A program made the translations under genes and the position numbers. The notes under the pieces were generated by a model, which did no database searches, had not been told where the DNA came from, and was given only the letters and a program-made list of their open reading frames with translations. From Vreelandella nigrificans (lineage in GTDB: Bacteria; Pseudomonadota; Gammaproteobacteria; Pseudomonadales; Halomonadaceae): DNA of 64,000 nucleotides. The DNA lies in the NCBI RefSeq assembly GCF_002374315.1, contig NZ_NWUX01000005.1, positions 124,001 to 188,000 of the forward strand, given 5' to 3'. Below are positions 45,098-55,250 of this stretch, in pieces (positions within the stretch are counted from its first letter, which is position 1; each line of letters begins with the position of its first letter).

Positions 45098-45472
45098 TTA
45101 AGCTTTAAGCGCCGTTATCGCCAATGCCAGCCAACCGGTCATGAGCAATAAGCCTCCGACCGGCGTCACCATCCCGAGGTTTAAGCCCGCCAGCGCCATC
45201 AGATAAAGCGAACCTGAAAATGCCATGATGCCCAGCACCCAGAGCATCAGCACAATATGCTGCCCTGGCAATGGGGAGCGGCTGCGCCAAGCCAACACTG
45301 AGAGCATAGCCAGCGTGTGCCACGCCTGATAACGTACGCCGGTTTCTACAATATCCACCATAGCAGCGCTGGCGCGTGCCGCTAAGCCATGGGCCGCGTA
45401 AGCACCAAGCATCACCATCAAGGCACCCGAAAGCGCCGCCACACACCACCACGTTTTATCAACTTGCTGCAC
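45098..45472 (-). CDS. DUF423 family membrane protein
   Basis: Small inner-membrane protein of 124 aa with four hydrophobic segments. The N-terminal SGALMVMLGAYAAHGL and YQAWHTLAMLSVLAW, and MAFSGSLYLMAL near the middle, are the DUF423 (YgdD) pattern. The function is unknown. It converges on the lacI-type gene with nine bases between, part of which is a short ctttaag repeat. Confidence 0.85.
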   Translation of the reverse strand: MQQVDKTWWCVAALSGALMVMLGAYAAHGLAARASAAMVDIVETGVRYQAWHTLAMLSVLAWRSRSPLPGQHIVLMLWVLGIMAFSGSLYLMALAGLNLGMVTPVGGLLLMTGWLALAITALKA

Positions 45473-45619
45473 GTTTCGCTCCTGTTCGCTGAATCAAGTG
45501 ACTGCTGGTTGCTATATAATCGTAGAGGTATTCATGTTGCTGCATATGCATACCTTGCGCGGGTTGAAACCGCTACAATAGAGAACGTTTTGCCTCACCC
45601 ACTGGGACGCTCACTGTTT

Positions 45620-45841
45620 ATGCCTACCTTCAATGAGTCGATACAGCTTACGCTCAACGGCGAACCCTACGCCATTGCCCCCGGCCTAACCGCCGCTGAT
45701 CTGGTTGATCAGCTGGGCCTTAGCGGGCGTCGTATCGCCGTAGAAATTAACGAGCAGATTGTGCCCAAAAGCCAGCTTGCCACCACCCCGTTAGCGGATA
45801 GCGACCAAGTAGAAGTGGTCCACGCTATTGGTGGCGGCTAG
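45620..45841 (+). CDS. thiS: Sulfur carrier protein ThiS
   Basis: Ubiquitin-fold carrier of 73 aa whose C-terminal Gly-Gly (end AIGGG) is thiocarboxylated and donates sulfur for the thiazole ring of thiamine. The frame is open a further 77 codons upstream, overlapping the DUF423 gene, but the domain begins at [15 protein letters not shown]. No TPP riboswitch is visible upstream. thiG follows 32 bases later. Confidence 0.92.
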   Translation: MPTFNESIQLTLNGEPYAIAPGLTAADLVDQLGLSGRRIAVEINEQIVPKSQLATTPLADSDQVEVVHAIGGG

Positions 45842-45873
45842 CGCTACCGCCTGTGCTTTTTAAAGGAACCACA

Positions 45874-46668
45874 ATGACACAACTGACCGATACACCGTTC
45901 ACTATCGCTGGCCATGACTTCAGTTCCCGGCTACTCGTGGGCACCGGCAAGTACAAAGACTTTACCGAAACCGGCGCAGCCATTGCCCAAAGTGGCGCAG
46001 AAATTGTCACCTTCGCCGTACGCCGCACCAATCTAGGTCAGGATGCTGACTCCCCTAACCTACTGGATGTGATTTCGCCAAAGCGCTACACCCTGCTACC
46101 CAACACGGCAGGCTGCTACACTGCCAAAGATGCGGTACGTACCTGCCGCTTGGCGCGTGAACTCCTAGATGGTCACAAACTAGTCAAGCTGGAAGTGCTA
46201 GGCGATGACCATACGCTTTACCCCAATGTAGTCGAGACACTCAAGGCTGCCGAAACACTGCTGGCTGATGGGTTCGATGTCATGGTCTACACCAGCGATG
46301 ATCCTATTGTAGCGCGTGAATTAGAGGCTATGGGCTGCTGCGCTATCATGCCGCTGGGCTCACTCATTGGCTCTGGCCATGGCATTCAAAACCCACACAA
46401 CGTGCGCCTAATTGTTGAGCAAAGCAGCGTACCGGTGCTGGTTGATGCGGGTATTGGCACCGCCTCTGACGCGGCCATGGCGATGGAGCTAGGCTGTGAC
46501 GGCGTACTGCTGAATACCGCGATTGCCCACGCCCAAGACCCGCTGCGTATGGCTAACGCCATGAAGCTGGCTGTAAAAGCTGGCCGCGATGCGTTCTTGG
46601 CTGGCCGCATGCCGCGCCGCCAGAGCGCCGACCCCTCTTCGCCTTTTGCAGGCCGGATTAACGGCTGA
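45874..46668 (+). CDS. thiG: Thiazole synthase ThiG
   Basis: TIM-barrel enzyme of 264 aa that joins deoxyxylulose phosphate, dehydroglycine or iminoglycine and ThiS-thiocarboxylate into the thiamine thiazole. [18 protein letters not shown] (containing the Schiff-base lysine), [12 protein letters not shown] and [21 protein letters not shown] are family segments. AAGGA precedes the ATG at 45874. It lies between thiS and trmB, an arrangement also found in Pseudomonas. Confidence 0.96.
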   Translation: MTQLTDTPFTIAGHDFSSRLLVGTGKYKDFTETGAAIAQSGAEIVTFAVRRTNLGQDADSPNLLDVISPKRYTLLPNTAGCYTAKDAVRTCRLARELLDGHKLVKLEVLGDDHTLYPNVVETLKAAETLLADGFDVMVYTSDDPIVARELEAMGCCAIMPLGSLIGSGHGIQNPHNVRLIVEQSSVPVLVDAGIGTASDAAMAMELGCDGVLLNTAIAHAQDPLRMANAMKLAVKAGRDAFLAGRMPRRQSADPSSPFAGRING

Positions 46669-46680
46669 TACAGAGACACC

Positions 46681-47430
46681 ATGACCGATACGAACGACAC
46701 CGCGCCCGAAAGCAACGCCACTGGCCCTGAAAGCGCCGAAGCCCCGTTGCACCGCCGAGGTATTAAAAGCTATGTGATTCGCGCTGGGCGCATGACGCAA
46801 GCGCAAGGCCGCGGCTTGGAAGAGGTATGGCCGCGTTTGGGGCTGACCATCGCTGACGGCCTTCAGGACTTAGACACCCTGTTTGGCCGCCAGGCGCCCC
46901 GCGTGGTGGAAATTGGCTTTGGCATGGGCAATTCGCTGATTGAACAGGCCGAAACTCACCCAGATACCGACTTTATTGGTATCGAAGTCCATGCCCCTGG
47001 CGTTGGCAAGCTCCTGGATGAAGTCGATAAGCGCGGCCTGACTAACTTGCGCGTTTATCGTGAAGACGCCCTGGCAGTGCTGGAACAGTGCCTTCCCGAA
47101 GGCTCCTTGACCACGCTACAGCTGTTCTTCCCCGATCCCTGGCCGAAGAAAAAGCACCATAAGCGGCGCATTGTGCAACCCGCTTTTGTAGAGCTGATTC
47201 GCACCCGCCTGATGCCCGGCGGCACTTTCCATATGGCCACCGACTGGGAAGCCTATGCGGAGTGGATGGCCGAGGTTATGGAAGCTGCTCCCGGCTACGC
47301 AAATACCGCAAGTCCGGACACTGCCCCCTACGTACCACGCCCCGACTTCCGCCCGCTAACCAAGTTTGAAGCCCGCGGTGAAAAACTTGGCCATGGCGTA
47401 TGGGATTTGATTTATCAGCGCAAAGGATAA
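46681..47430 (+). CDS. trmB: tRNA (guanine-46-N7)-methyltransferase
   Basis: Methylates G46 of tRNA using S-adenosylmethionine. It is 249 aa, with a short acidic N-terminal extension. The SAM motif is [12 protein letters not shown], then [11 protein letters not shown], and the family signature [15 protein letters not shown] and the C-terminal [20 protein letters not shown] are present. It starts 12 bases after thiG and is probably in the same transcript. Confidence 0.95.
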   Translation: MTDTNDTAPESNATGPESAEAPLHRRGIKSYVIRAGRMTQAQGRGLEEVWPRLGLTIADGLQDLDTLFGRQAPRVVEIGFGMGNSLIEQAETHPDTDFIGIEVHAPGVGKLLDEVDKRGLTNLRVYREDALAVLEQCLPEGSLTTLQLFFPDPWPKKKHHKRRIVQPAFVELIRTRLMPGGTFHMATDWEAYAEWMAEVMEAAPGYANTASPDTAPYVPRPDFRPLTKFEARGEKLGHGVWDLIYQRKG

Positions 47431-47561
47431 GACACCGCCAGTGCTAAGCTCTCGTCTGCCGAACGTTAAGCTTTGGGTAGCAATTTTGCTAATCAAAAAT
47501 GGCAGGCGAAAGCTGACAGAAGCTATATTCGACGGTGAAGTTCTTCCAGGTATGCGTGAAT

Positions 47562-47588
47562 AATAGGTGCATTTTTGGATGCACTATT
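47562..47588. terminator. Possible terminator hairpin between trmB and the LysR gene
   Basis: AATAGGTGCAT and ATGCACTATT pair with one bulge around a T-rich loop. It lies in the 197-bp gap between converging genes. The stem is short of GC and lacks a T tract, so support is limited. Confidence 0.35.
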
Positions 47589-47627
47589 CAATTACACATT
47601 ATCCTTCTGAATCTCATATGCTTTTTA

Positions 47628-48554
47628 TTACTTCTGTATATCGAACGAAGTTAAAATACCCATTTTATGCAAACTATCGATCTCGGCGTATATCTCTTCG
47701 CAGAAAGACTCAGCCACGTTGCTTAACGGCTTGTGTTTAGATTTAAGTAAAGCTATTTCCCACTCGATGGTTGGCTCCATTGGCTTTGATACAACGGCTG
47801 TTCCCTGCAGCAACAACTCTGCAATAGGATCAATTACCGCCACCCCAAGCCCACGGTCAACCAACGCGCACACGCCGCGCATATGGCGCATTTCAGCGGC
47901 AATATGCCTTTTTATATCAACAGTCTGCATAATGTAATCCACCCTGGCGCGTAAAGGGCTATCGGCCATTAACTCTACAAACGTCTGGTTTTGCAGGCTG
48001 GTGATAGCCACCACATCCTGCTTAGCGAGTGGGTGCGTACGATGCATGATGCAGCGCGCAGAACAGCGCGCAAGACTCTTAACCTTTGCTCCATACGTGT
48101 CGGCTTCAAGCGTAATTCCCAGCGCTACATCACAGGTATTGTTGTCGATCATTTTAAGCAACTCTTGTAACCCAGCATCAATTACACGAACGCCGACATT
48201 CGGGTGGTTTTGTTTAAAGCGCTTAATCACATCGAGTAAAAAGGTATCGCAAAAAATTGGCTGGGCAGCCACTACGACACTGCCTAATTGATTATTAGAA
48301 ATAGCGTCCGCGTCTTTCTGAATGTCTCGAATACTCGCCATTAATCGTAAAACGGAAGCGTGATACAAAAAGGCCTCTGATGTCGGTGAAAGCTGGTTAC
48401 GGGAGCGTTTAAATAACGCAAAACCCAGCTCTTCCTCTAGCCCAATTAGTAACCGGCTTACCATTGACTGACTGATCCCTAATGTTTCGGCGGCCGCTTT
48501 TGTGGTGCCATGCTTCATGAAGGCATCAAAAGCCTCAATTTCTTTTATTTTCAT
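47628..48554 (-). CDS. LysR-type regulator of the tct cluster
   Basis: Regulator of 308 aa with an N-terminal winged helix (FDAFMKHGTTKAAAETLGISQSMVSRLLIGLEEELGF) and a C-terminal effector domain. It is divergent from tctCBA-argE, sharing a 223-bp region with a perfect 16-bp palindrome. Its own sequence is visibly richer in A and T than its neighbours, which may point to later acquisition. The effector is presumably the imported carboxylate or a product of it. Confidence 0.84.
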   Translation of the reverse strand: MKIKEIEAFDAFMKHGTTKAAAETLGISQSMVSRLLIGLEEELGFALFKRSRNQLSPTSEAFLYHASVLRLMASIRDIQKDADAISNNQLGSVVVAAQPIFCDTFLLDVIKRFKQNHPNVGVRVIDAGLQELLKMIDNNTCDVALGITLEADTYGAKVKSLARCSARCIMHRTHPLAKQDVVAITSLQNQTFVELMADSPLRARVDYIMQTVDIKRHIAAEMRHMRGVCALVDRGLGVAVIDPIAELLLQGTAVVSKPMEPTIEWEIALLKSKHKPLSNVAESFCEEIYAEIDSLHKMGILTSFDIQK

Positions 48555-48670
48555 TACGTTAATCTCTTTTAGTGATTTTTAACTAAATACACCGCAGATA
48601 AAAACAACCTTTATAAACAACAAGCTTGCAACTTTGACACACCACTAGAACAAAAACGAATGCCAAGCTT

Positions 48671-48686
48671 AATTGTTGCAACAATT
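48671..48686. promoter_or_regulatory. Candidate LysR operator (perfect 16-bp palindrome)
   Basis: AATTGTTGCAACAATT is perfectly palindromic and contains T-N11-A. A related dyad GCAAC-AACC-GTTGC is at 48754-48767, and a TTGCAA at about 48624. Two or three related sites between divergent genes fit a LysR-type recognition and activation site pair. Confidence 0.6.
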
Positions 48687-48777
48687 TTCATACCTGTCTA
48701 TGTTGAAAATGCAGGCTTACAAAACGAGTAACAAAACATCTAACAACCGCTATGCAACAACCGTTGCGGAGACAAGT

Positions 48778-49743
48778 ATGAAACTCATCCCTAGCTTAGC
48801 GGCGGCAACGCTCCTCGCTGCCTCCACTGCCTATGCTCAGAACTACCCCTCTGGTCCTGTCACGTTAGTTGTGCCGTACGGCCCCGGCGGCGCCTCCGAC
48901 CTTGCCGGTCGGGCTCTCGCGGAGTCTGCTCGCAAATATCTAGGACAGCCTGTCACGGTAGTTAATCAAGCAGGCGCTGGAGGCATGACCGGTGCCCGCG
49001 ACGTAACGCGAGCAGACCCCGACGGCTACACCTTGCTGCTAGCCCGCGTGGGCATGGCACTGTCGCCAGCGGTAAACGAAAACAACAGTGTTGATTGGGA
49101 TGAGTACACCTTTATCAGCCCGCTTGAAGCCACACCGATGATTCTTGCCGTCGCCGATGACTCCCCCTATGAGAGCGTGGAAGATTTGCTGGCAGGCATC
49201 GAAAACGACCCTGGTGCGATGAGCTATGCAGCCTCTGGGGCGACCGCTATTGATGGCTTTACTGTTCAGTCGCTATTGGCTGACGCGGAAATGGACCCAC
49301 TAACAGCGGCAACGTTGATTCCTTACCGTGGTGGTGGCGAGCTGGCGACGTCGCTACTGGGTGGGCATGTTGATTTTCTTGCCATCGCGGCAGCATCACT
49401 GATGCCTCATATCGAGAGCGGTGATATGCGCCCGTTAATGGTGTTCTCACCTGAGCGTATGGAAGCGCTGCCTGAAGTGCCTACTGCTGAAGAGCTGGGT
49501 TATGAGCTAGCGGGGCAAGTAATTGGTTGGAGCGCGTTGTATGGCCCGCCAGATCTACCTGAAGACGTCGTGAATACCTGGGCAGAGGTAATGGAACAGG
49601 TTGCAGAGGACGAGATGTGGCTCAGTCGTGCTGATGATCGTGGCTCAATTTCCACTATCGGTAGCGTCGATATGGAGGCCTACGCAAAAGAGCAGTATGA
49701 GTTTTATCGCACCTTAGCGGAACAGTTTGGCTATCTGGAGTGA
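48778..49743 (+). CDS. tctC: Tripartite tricarboxylate transporter binding protein TctC
   Basis: Periplasmic binding protein of 321 aa of the Bug/TctC family. The signal peptide ends in AYAQN; YPSGPVTLVVPYGPGGASDLAGR and VVNQAGAGGMTGARDV form the ligand cleft in this family. The ATG at 48778 has GGAGA upstream; the frame is open earlier without similarity. It leads an operon with TctB, TctA and a peptidase-like deacetylase. Ligands of such proteins are usually small carboxylates. Confidence 0.9.
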   Translation: MKLIPSLAAATLLAASTAYAQNYPSGPVTLVVPYGPGGASDLAGRALAESARKYLGQPVTVVNQAGAGGMTGARDVTRADPDGYTLLLARVGMALSPAVNENNSVDWDEYTFISPLEATPMILAVADDSPYESVEDLLAGIENDPGAMSYAASGATAIDGFTVQSLLADAEMDPLTAATLIPYRGGGELATSLLGGHVDFLAIAAASLMPHIESGDMRPLMVFSPERMEALPEVPTAEELGYELAGQVIGWSALYGPPDLPEDVVNTWAEVMEQVAEDEMWLSRADDRGSISTIGSVDMEAYAKEQYEFYRTLAEQFGYLE

Positions 49744-49799
49744 GCTAGCGCTAAGCATCTTGTCGCCACTGCATACATCATTTCATCACTGGAGGGGTC

Positions 49800-50303
49800 A
49801 TGGGTATAACACGCGGTTTAGTTATTACAGCACTGTTCGGTATCGTTCTGTTTTTACTGATCCCAGCCTATGTGCCCCGCCCACGCTTTATTCCTGGGTT
49901 CGCGCCGCCACCCGATATGTGGCCACGCACAGTTTCCATGCTTGGCATGGCGCTAGGGATACTGCTCGTGGGGCTGTCTTTTTCACGCAAAACCGAAGCA
50001 ATCGCCGACCCTGAAAATGCCAGCGCTATCCGTGGAGATACACCACTTGCCACGCTACTCACTCGCTTCGGTTGGACGATACTTGCCTTTGCGCTCTTTA
50101 TCGGCTCAGTGATGCTGCTAGGTTTTTTGCTATCGAGCATCTTACTGTTAATGGCGATGTTGCTACTGACAGGTTATTGGCGCCACAAAGTGGTGGCGGC
50201 AGCCGTTGCCGTGGCACTTCCGTTGGTTCTCTACCTATTTTTTTCCAGCGCACTCAATACGCGTTTCCCTGTCGGCAGCCTGTTTAGGGCTATCGGTATT
50301 TAA
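49800..50303 (+). CDS. tctB: Tripartite tricarboxylate transporter small subunit TctB
   Basis: Inner-membrane protein of 167 aa with four hydrophobic segments (first LVITALFGIVLFLLIPAYV; last PLVLYLFFSSALNTRFP). The end, LYLFFSSALNTRFPVG, is the TctB hallmark. GGAGGGG precedes the ATG. It lies between tctC and tctA as in other systems. Confidence 0.88.
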   Translation: MGITRGLVITALFGIVLFLLIPAYVPRPRFIPGFAPPPDMWPRTVSMLGMALGILLVGLSFSRKTEAIADPENASAIRGDTPLATLLTRFGWTILAFALFIGSVMLLGFLLSSILLLMAMLLLTGYWRHKVVAAAVAVALPLVLYLFFSSALNTRFPVGSLFRAIGI

Positions 50304-50328
50304 CCGACCGCGTATAGGACTGACTACT

Positions 50329-51801
50329 ATGCTCAACGACCTGTTGGTTGCCTTCCAGGCGGTTGCCACCATTGAGAATTTTTTGATCATGGCCGCAGGC
50401 ATTTGGGGTGGCGTGATTATCGGCGCGATACCCGGCATGACCGGCACCATGGCGGTGACGCTGGCGCTGCCGTTTACTTTCTATATGCAGCCGATTCCAA
50501 GTATTTTATTACTCGTTGCACTTTATAAGGGTTCAACCTACGGCGGCTCGGTATCCGCGATTTTGATCAAGACACCAGGTACCGCTTCGGCCGCCTGCAC
50601 CACCCTTGACGGTTACCCATTGGCCCAACAAGGCAAGGCGGGTAAAGCCCTTAACATGGCGCTCTATTCGTCCTGTACCGGGGACTTTATTTCCAACCTC
50701 TCGCTGATTTTTATCGCTGCGCCACTGGCGCTTCTCGCGCTGCGTATTGGTCCCCCCGAATATTTCATGCTGATGATATTCGCGCTCACCACCGTGGCTG
50801 GGGTTTCAGGGCGTTCGCTGCTACTTGGGCTTGTATCGGCGTGCTTAGGACTGCTGTTAGCCACCGTGGGCGAAGATATGTACGGCTCATTCCGCTTTGA
50901 TCTAACCGTGGATATGCAGAGCGGTCTTGCCGTTGCGCCCGTGCTTATCGGCCTGTTTGCGATCCCTGAACTGCTTAAGATTATTGTCTTTCGTAACAAC
51001 CAGAGCCATAAGCCCATGCAGCTGGGCGATAACCGCGTAACGCGAGACGAGCTGCGGCGATCCTTAAAGGCAATGCTCAAAGGCAGCATGATTGGTGTTG
51101 TGATGGGCGCCATCCCAGGTATTGGCCCCTCGGCAGCGGCGTTCTCCTCCTACGGGGAAGCGCAGCGTAGCTCAAAGAATCGAGAGAACTTTGGTAAGGG
51201 CGAGCTAGAAGGGATCGCGGCATCAGAGTCCGCCAATAATGGTTGCTGTGGCTCTACTATGATTCCTTTATTAGCGCTGGGCGTGCCGGGCGATGTGATT
51301 ACTGGCGTAATGCTGGGCGCCTTTATGATTCACGGCATGACCCCAGGCCCTATGCTGTTTGAGAACAACCTTAACGAGGTTTACATGCTGTTTATCGGCA
51401 TGCTGTTCTCGTCTATTTTGCTGTTTGGTGCTGGCAAAGCAACGATGCGCTTTTTCTCGCATATTTCGCGGATTCCTCCCGGCTTAATGGCGCCGATCGT
51501 ACTTGCGCTCTGCCTATTCGGCATTTTCTCGATCTCCAACAGTATGTATGACGTCATCGTACTGCTGGTGATGGGCGTATTTGGCTTTTTCATGTTCCTG
51601 TTCGCCATTCCCGCCGCCCCCTTTTTGATTGCCTTCATTCTTGGCCCGATGTTGGAAGAGAACCTACGTCGCTCCCTTGCACTCTCTCGTGGTGATCCAA
51701 GCATCCTGGTGTCGTCGCCTATCACCTGGCTTTTCGCTTCGCTGGCGATATTCGTGGTGGTAGTGACGATTCGTCAGCAGCTTAAGAAGGCCAAAGCCTG
51801 A
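50329..51801 (+). CDS. tctA: Tripartite tricarboxylate transporter large subunit TctA
   Basis: Large inner-membrane subunit of 490 aa with about twelve hydrophobic segments. The two family repeats appear as GAIPGMTGTMAVTLALPFTF and GAIPGIGPSAAAFSSYGEA, with ILIKTPGTASAACTTLDGYP between them. The frame is open 41 codons upstream over the end of tctB, but the ATG at 50329 is the family start. Import is driven by an ion gradient, not ATP. Confidence 0.93.
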   Translation: MLNDLLVAFQAVATIENFLIMAAGIWGGVIIGAIPGMTGTMAVTLALPFTFYMQPIPSILLLVALYKGSTYGGSVSAILIKTPGTASAACTTLDGYPLAQQGKAGKALNMALYSSCTGDFISNLSLIFIAAPLALLALRIGPPEYFMLMIFALTTVAGVSGRSLLLGLVSACLGLLLATVGEDMYGSFRFDLTVDMQSGLAVAPVLIGLFAIPELLKIIVFRNNQSHKPMQLGDNRVTRDELRRSLKAMLKGSMIGVVMGAIPGIGPSAAAFSSYGEAQRSSKNRENFGKGELEGIAASESANNGCCGSTMIPLLALGVPGDVITGVMLGAFMIHGMTPGPMLFENNLNEVYMLFIGMLFSSILLFGAGKATMRFFSHISRIPPGLMAPIVLALCLFGIFSISNSMYDVIVLLVMGVFGFFMFLFAIPAAPFLIAFILGPMLEENLRRSLALSRGDPSILVSSPITWLFASLAIFVVVVTIRQQLKKAKA

Positions 51802-51836
51802 GCCAAAGATTCCCTTATTGCCAAGGATTTAACGCT

Positions 51837-53012
51837 ATGCAAGCTAACGCTCACCCGCAGCTGGAAGCCGCGATATCTCACCTCGCGGATCTGATCGCTT
51901 ACGACACAACAAGTGCGCACTCTAATCTGGAGCTCATTCGGCATCTTGAGAAGTTCTTCGCTACTCTTGGTGCTGAGGTCACGGTACTGCCGGATAAGAG
52001 CGGCGAAAAAGCCAATTTAGTCGCCCGCCTGGGCCCAGCCGACGTAGCCGGCATCGTCCTCTCTGGTCATACCGATGTGGTACCCGCCAATCCAAAAAAT
52101 TGGCAAAGCGACCCTTTCAACATGGAGCAGCGCGGCAGCCGCTTGTTTGGTCGGGGCACCTGCGACATGAAAGGCTTTGCAGCCTGCGTCATGGCAGCAG
52201 CACCAGCTTTTGCCAACGATGAACTGCGGCGCCCGTTCTATTTCTGCTTTTCTCACGATGAAGAGGTGGGCTGCCTGGGAGCGCCCGCCATCGCACGCTA
52301 CTTGGCTGAGCTTAAGGTACCACCAGCCCTGGCAATTATCGGCGAACCCAGCGAGATGAAGCTGATCAACGGCCAGAAGGGCAAGATTGCAATGCGAGTA
52401 ACGGTGCGTGGTGAAGGGGGCCACTCGTCCTTCTCCCCTCAACACGTCAATGCGGTGGAGTATGCCTCACGCATTATCACTATGATCGCCGAGCGATCAC
52501 GACGATATGAACAAGAGGGCCCCTTCGACCAAGACTTTACCGTCCCCCACGCCACAACGCTGACCACCATCATAGAAGGCGGTGTAGCGACCAACGTTAC
52601 TCCCGACACTTGCAGCTTTATCTTTGAGCTACGCAGCATTGATCAAGAGGCGGCCGCCACAGATATCCAAGGGCTGATCAGCGATATTGAGGCAACCCTA
52701 CTCCCCGAAATGAAGCGTCAATCAGCAGACTCCGCTATTGAGTGGCAAGCGTTATTTGCCTACCCCGCCATGGGCGATGCCACCGGCTGCGAGACATTTA
52801 AACAACTTGAGCCTATTCTTCCCGAGCGTGGCGGCAAGGTTTCGTATGGTTCAGAAGGCGGCGTGTTCGAGATTGATGGTGGTATTCCCTCGGTGATTCT
52901 TGGGCCCGGCTCTATTCGCCAAGCCCACAAGCCCGATGAGTTCATAGAAATTGATCAACTTAGCCAGTGCCTAGCATTCTTCGATGAGTTAAATGCTTGG
53001 ATGAAAGGCTAG
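51837..53012 (+). CDS. M20-family deacetylase, ArgE-like
   Basis: Zinc hydrolase of 391 aa close to acetylornithine deacetylase. Metal and catalytic residues are in SGHTDVVPA (His, Asp), GRGTCDMKGF (bridging Asp), FSHDEEVGC (Glu-Glu), GEPSEM and GPGSIRQAHKPDEF (last His); the dimer domain lies between. There is no signal peptide. As the last gene of the tct unit it probably acts on the imported compound, for example an N-acyl amino acid. That is inference, and it could also be a second ArgE. Confidence 0.85.
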   Translation: MQANAHPQLEAAISHLADLIAYDTTSAHSNLELIRHLEKFFATLGAEVTVLPDKSGEKANLVARLGPADVAGIVLSGHTDVVPANPKNWQSDPFNMEQRGSRLFGRGTCDMKGFAACVMAAAPAFANDELRRPFYFCFSHDEEVGCLGAPAIARYLAELKVPPALAIIGEPSEMKLINGQKGKIAMRVTVRGEGGHSSFSPQHVNAVEYASRIITMIAERSRRYEQEGPFDQDFTVPHATTLTTIIEGGVATNVTPDTCSFIFELRSIDQEAAATDIQGLISDIEATLLPEMKRQSADSAIEWQALFAYPAMGDATGCETFKQLEPILPERGGKVSYGSEGGVFEIDGGIPSVILGPGSIRQAHKPDEFIEIDQLSQCLAFFDELNAWMKG

Positions 53013-53034
53013 CGCCCGTATGGGTGGAGGTGGA

Positions 53035-54027
53035 TTACTTGGCACTCACCCGATGTATATCGCCTTCGCCACTTTCAAAGGCGTCGATATTCGCCAGCGT
53101 GGTTTCGGCAATATTGGTTAGCGCCTCGGTAGTGAAGAAAGCCTGATGACCGGTAATCAGCACATTGTGAAAGGTCGTCAGGCGCATAAACTGGTCATCA
53201 TCAATCACTTTGTGCGATAGATCCTCGAAAAACAGCTGCTCCTCTTCTTCGTATACATCCAGCCCCAGGCGACCAATATGACCACTTTTTAAGCCAGCAA
53301 TCACCGCTTGGGTGTCAACCACTCGCCCGCGTCCGGTATTAATCAGCATCACCCCCTGTTTCATTTGTGCGATGGCCGCGGCGTTAATCAGGTGATCAGT
53401 ATCTGGTGTTAACGGGCAGTGCAGAGAAACAATATCGGCCTGGGCATAAAGTGTTTCAAGAGGCACATACTCTACAAACGCCTTAGCCTGTGGGTTAGGG
53501 AGTGGGTCATGAGCGAGAATACGACAACCAAAGCCATGCATGATGTCAGCAAAAATCAGCCCAATATGCCCAGTGCCAATCACTCCGACAGTTTTACCAT
53601 GTAGGTCGAACCCTAGCAGGCCATCAAGTGCAAAATTGCCTTCCCGTACGCGGTTATAAGCGCGGAAGGTCATACGGTTCAGGCTCATCACCAGCGCTAC
53701 AGCATGCTCAGCAACTGCATGGGGCGAATAAGCAGGCACTCGTGCCACCGTAATCCCCAGCCGCTCGGCCGCTGCTAAGTCAACATGATTAAATCCCGCC
53801 GAGCGCAGCGCAACCAGCCGTGTACCGCCTGAATAAAGCTGTTCAAGCACCGCAGCATCTAGGTGATCGTTAACAAAAACGCATACGCCATCAAACCCTT
53901 TGGCTAAAGGGGCAGTCTCAACAGTCAGACGCGCATCAAAGAAGCTTAGATCGTGGTGCTTAGCCGCACTGGCACGACTAAGAAAGGTTTGATCGTAAGG
54001 TTTGGCGCTAAAAACAGCAATGCGCAT
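53035..54027 (-). CDS. ldhA: D-2-hydroxyacid dehydrogenase, D-lactate dehydrogenase type
   Basis: NAD-dependent dehydrogenase of 330 aa like fermentative D-lactate dehydrogenase. Substrate-side [12 protein letters not shown], Rossmann motif [15 protein letters not shown], catalytic arginine region [13 protein letters not shown], glutamate in LDVYEEEE and histidine in ITGHQAFFT are in the right order. AGGAG precedes the ATG at 54027; 24 upstream codons are open but unsupported. It converges on the ArgE-like gene. It reduces pyruvate or a related 2-oxo acid. Confidence 0.88.
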   Translation of the reverse strand: MRIAVFSAKPYDQTFLSRASAAKHHDLSFFDARLTVETAPLAKGFDGVCVFVNDHLDAAVLEQLYSGGTRLVALRSAGFNHVDLAAAERLGITVARVPAYSPHAVAEHAVALVMSLNRMTFRAYNRVREGNFALDGLLGFDLHGKTVGVIGTGHIGLIFADIMHGFGCRILAHDPLPNPQAKAFVEYVPLETLYAQADIVSLHCPLTPDTDHLINAAAIAQMKQGVMLINTGRGRVVDTQAVIAGLKSGHIGRLGLDVYEEEEQLFFEDLSHKVIDDDQFMRLTTFHNVLITGHQAFFTTEALTNIAETTLANIDAFESGEGDIHRVSAK

Positions 54028-54158
54028 AGGGGCTCTCCTGGCGTGTGGTAGATGCTCAGCATAGGCAATACGATCAGCATCTGCCCTGACACAGCGCATA
54101 TTTGTTATGTGAGGAGCATATGTGGGGAGTATAGAAAGGCGGCGCTAGAAAAAAGAAA

Positions 54159-54177
54159 GCCGCTCCAAAGGAGCGGC
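54159..54177 (-). terminator. Intrinsic terminator after the AEC carrier gene
   Basis: GCCGCTCC and GGAGCGGC form a perfect 8-bp stem with a three-base loop; on the minus strand it is followed by TTTCTTTTTTC. It ends the AEC transcript about 160 bases past its stop and insulates ldhA. Confidence 0.85.
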
Positions 54178-54335
54178 AAAAGACCGTGACTAGCAATGAG
54201 AGGGAGAAACCATGACAGGAAACTGGCGGTTTCTGTCGTGGTCTGTGGCGTCTCATCAAACGCCGACCATCACAATATAATCATTCTCATTTACCCCGTC
54301 AACACAAATGCGAATACTTTTTATTTATTTTTAAA

Positions 54336-55250
54336 TCAACCCACCAATTTCAGCCAAAAGGGTAGCGTCACCATCGCCATTAACGTCTGTCCGGTAATAA
54401 TCGCTGCCATTAGCTCAGCATCCCCCCCTAGCTGACGAGCGAGAATATAAGCCGACGTCGCGGTGGGTAACGCAGCAAATAGGAGCGCTACATCGCGGCT
54501 AACGCTGTCTAGCCCCAGTAACCACGCCAGCAACAGCACCAATGTGGGCATTAACAGCAATTTAATGGCATTGGTGGCAACAACGCCTCGATCAAAGCGC
54601 AGCAGCGCTGCAGGTCGTAGCGCCACACCAACCGCCACTAACCCCAGTGGTAGCGCTGCGCGCCCTAGCAGCTCTACAGTATCCTGACTCCAACCCGGTA
54701 GCCCAACCCCAGACAGGTTCAAACCAATCCCCACCAAACAGCCTAGTATTAGCGGGTTTTTCGCTAGCGCTAAGGCGCTTTTACCCAAGCTGGAGCTGCC
54801 CAGCGTGCCTGCGGCCACAAAGCTTGCCACACACATCACGTTGACCACCGGCACCATTAACGCCACCGCTACCGCTGCCGTGGTGGCTCCGGCACTGCCA
54901 TGTAGTGCTGCCGCACCGGCGACACCTACATAGGTGTTAAAGCGCACAGCCCCTTGAAACACCGAGGTAAACGCCGCTGGCGATAACCGCAGCCAAGCAC
55001 GGAAATACCACAGTACTAGCCCAAAGAAACCCATTGCGACTAGTAGCACCAGGGCTAACCGACCTACTGGCACTTGGCTTACATCCGCCGTAGCGAGCGT
55101 GCCCACCAGCATTGCAGGAAACAACACAAAGTAAATTAAGCGCTCCATGTGCGGCCAAAACGTTGTGCTCGGCCAGCGCAAGTAACCAATTACGACGCCT
55201 AACAGAATTAACAAAAACAGCGGCCCCAGCGCTCCGCTAATGCTTTCCAT
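54336..55250 (-). CDS. AEC-family (auxin efflux carrier) transporter
   Basis: Inner-membrane carrier of 304 aa with about ten hydrophobic segments in two halves. FVLFPAMLVGTLATADV, FQGAVRFNTYVGVAGAAAL and ALPTATSAYILARQLGGDAELMAAIITGQTLMA are the family segments, including the unwound-helix region. Bacterial members move malonate, malate or similar small acids. It lies upstream of ldhA in the same direction but behind its own terminator, and the substrate is unknown. Confidence 0.87.
   Translation of the reverse strand: MESISGALGPLFLLILLGVVIGYLRWPSTTFWPHMERLIYFVLFPAMLVGTLATADVSQVPVGRLALVLLVAMGFFGLVLWYFRAWLRLSPAAFTSVFQGAVRFNTYVGVAGAAALHGSAGATTAAVAVALMVPVVNVMCVASFVAAGTLGSSSLGKSALALAKNPLILGCLVGIGLNLSGVGLPGWSQDTVELLGRAALPLGLVAVGVALRPAALLRFDRGVVATNAIKLLLMPTLVLLLAWLLGLDSVSRDVALLFAALPTATSAYILARQLGGDAELMAAIITGQTLMAMVTLPFWLKLVG

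Noticed and set aside
45473..45619. TPP riboswitch before thiS
   Set aside because: No recognisable thi-box core or pairing arms could be found in the leader.
45389..45619. N-terminal extension of ThiS
   Set aside because: The frame is open but overlaps the DUF423 gene on the other strand, and the ubiquitin-fold domain starts at 45620.
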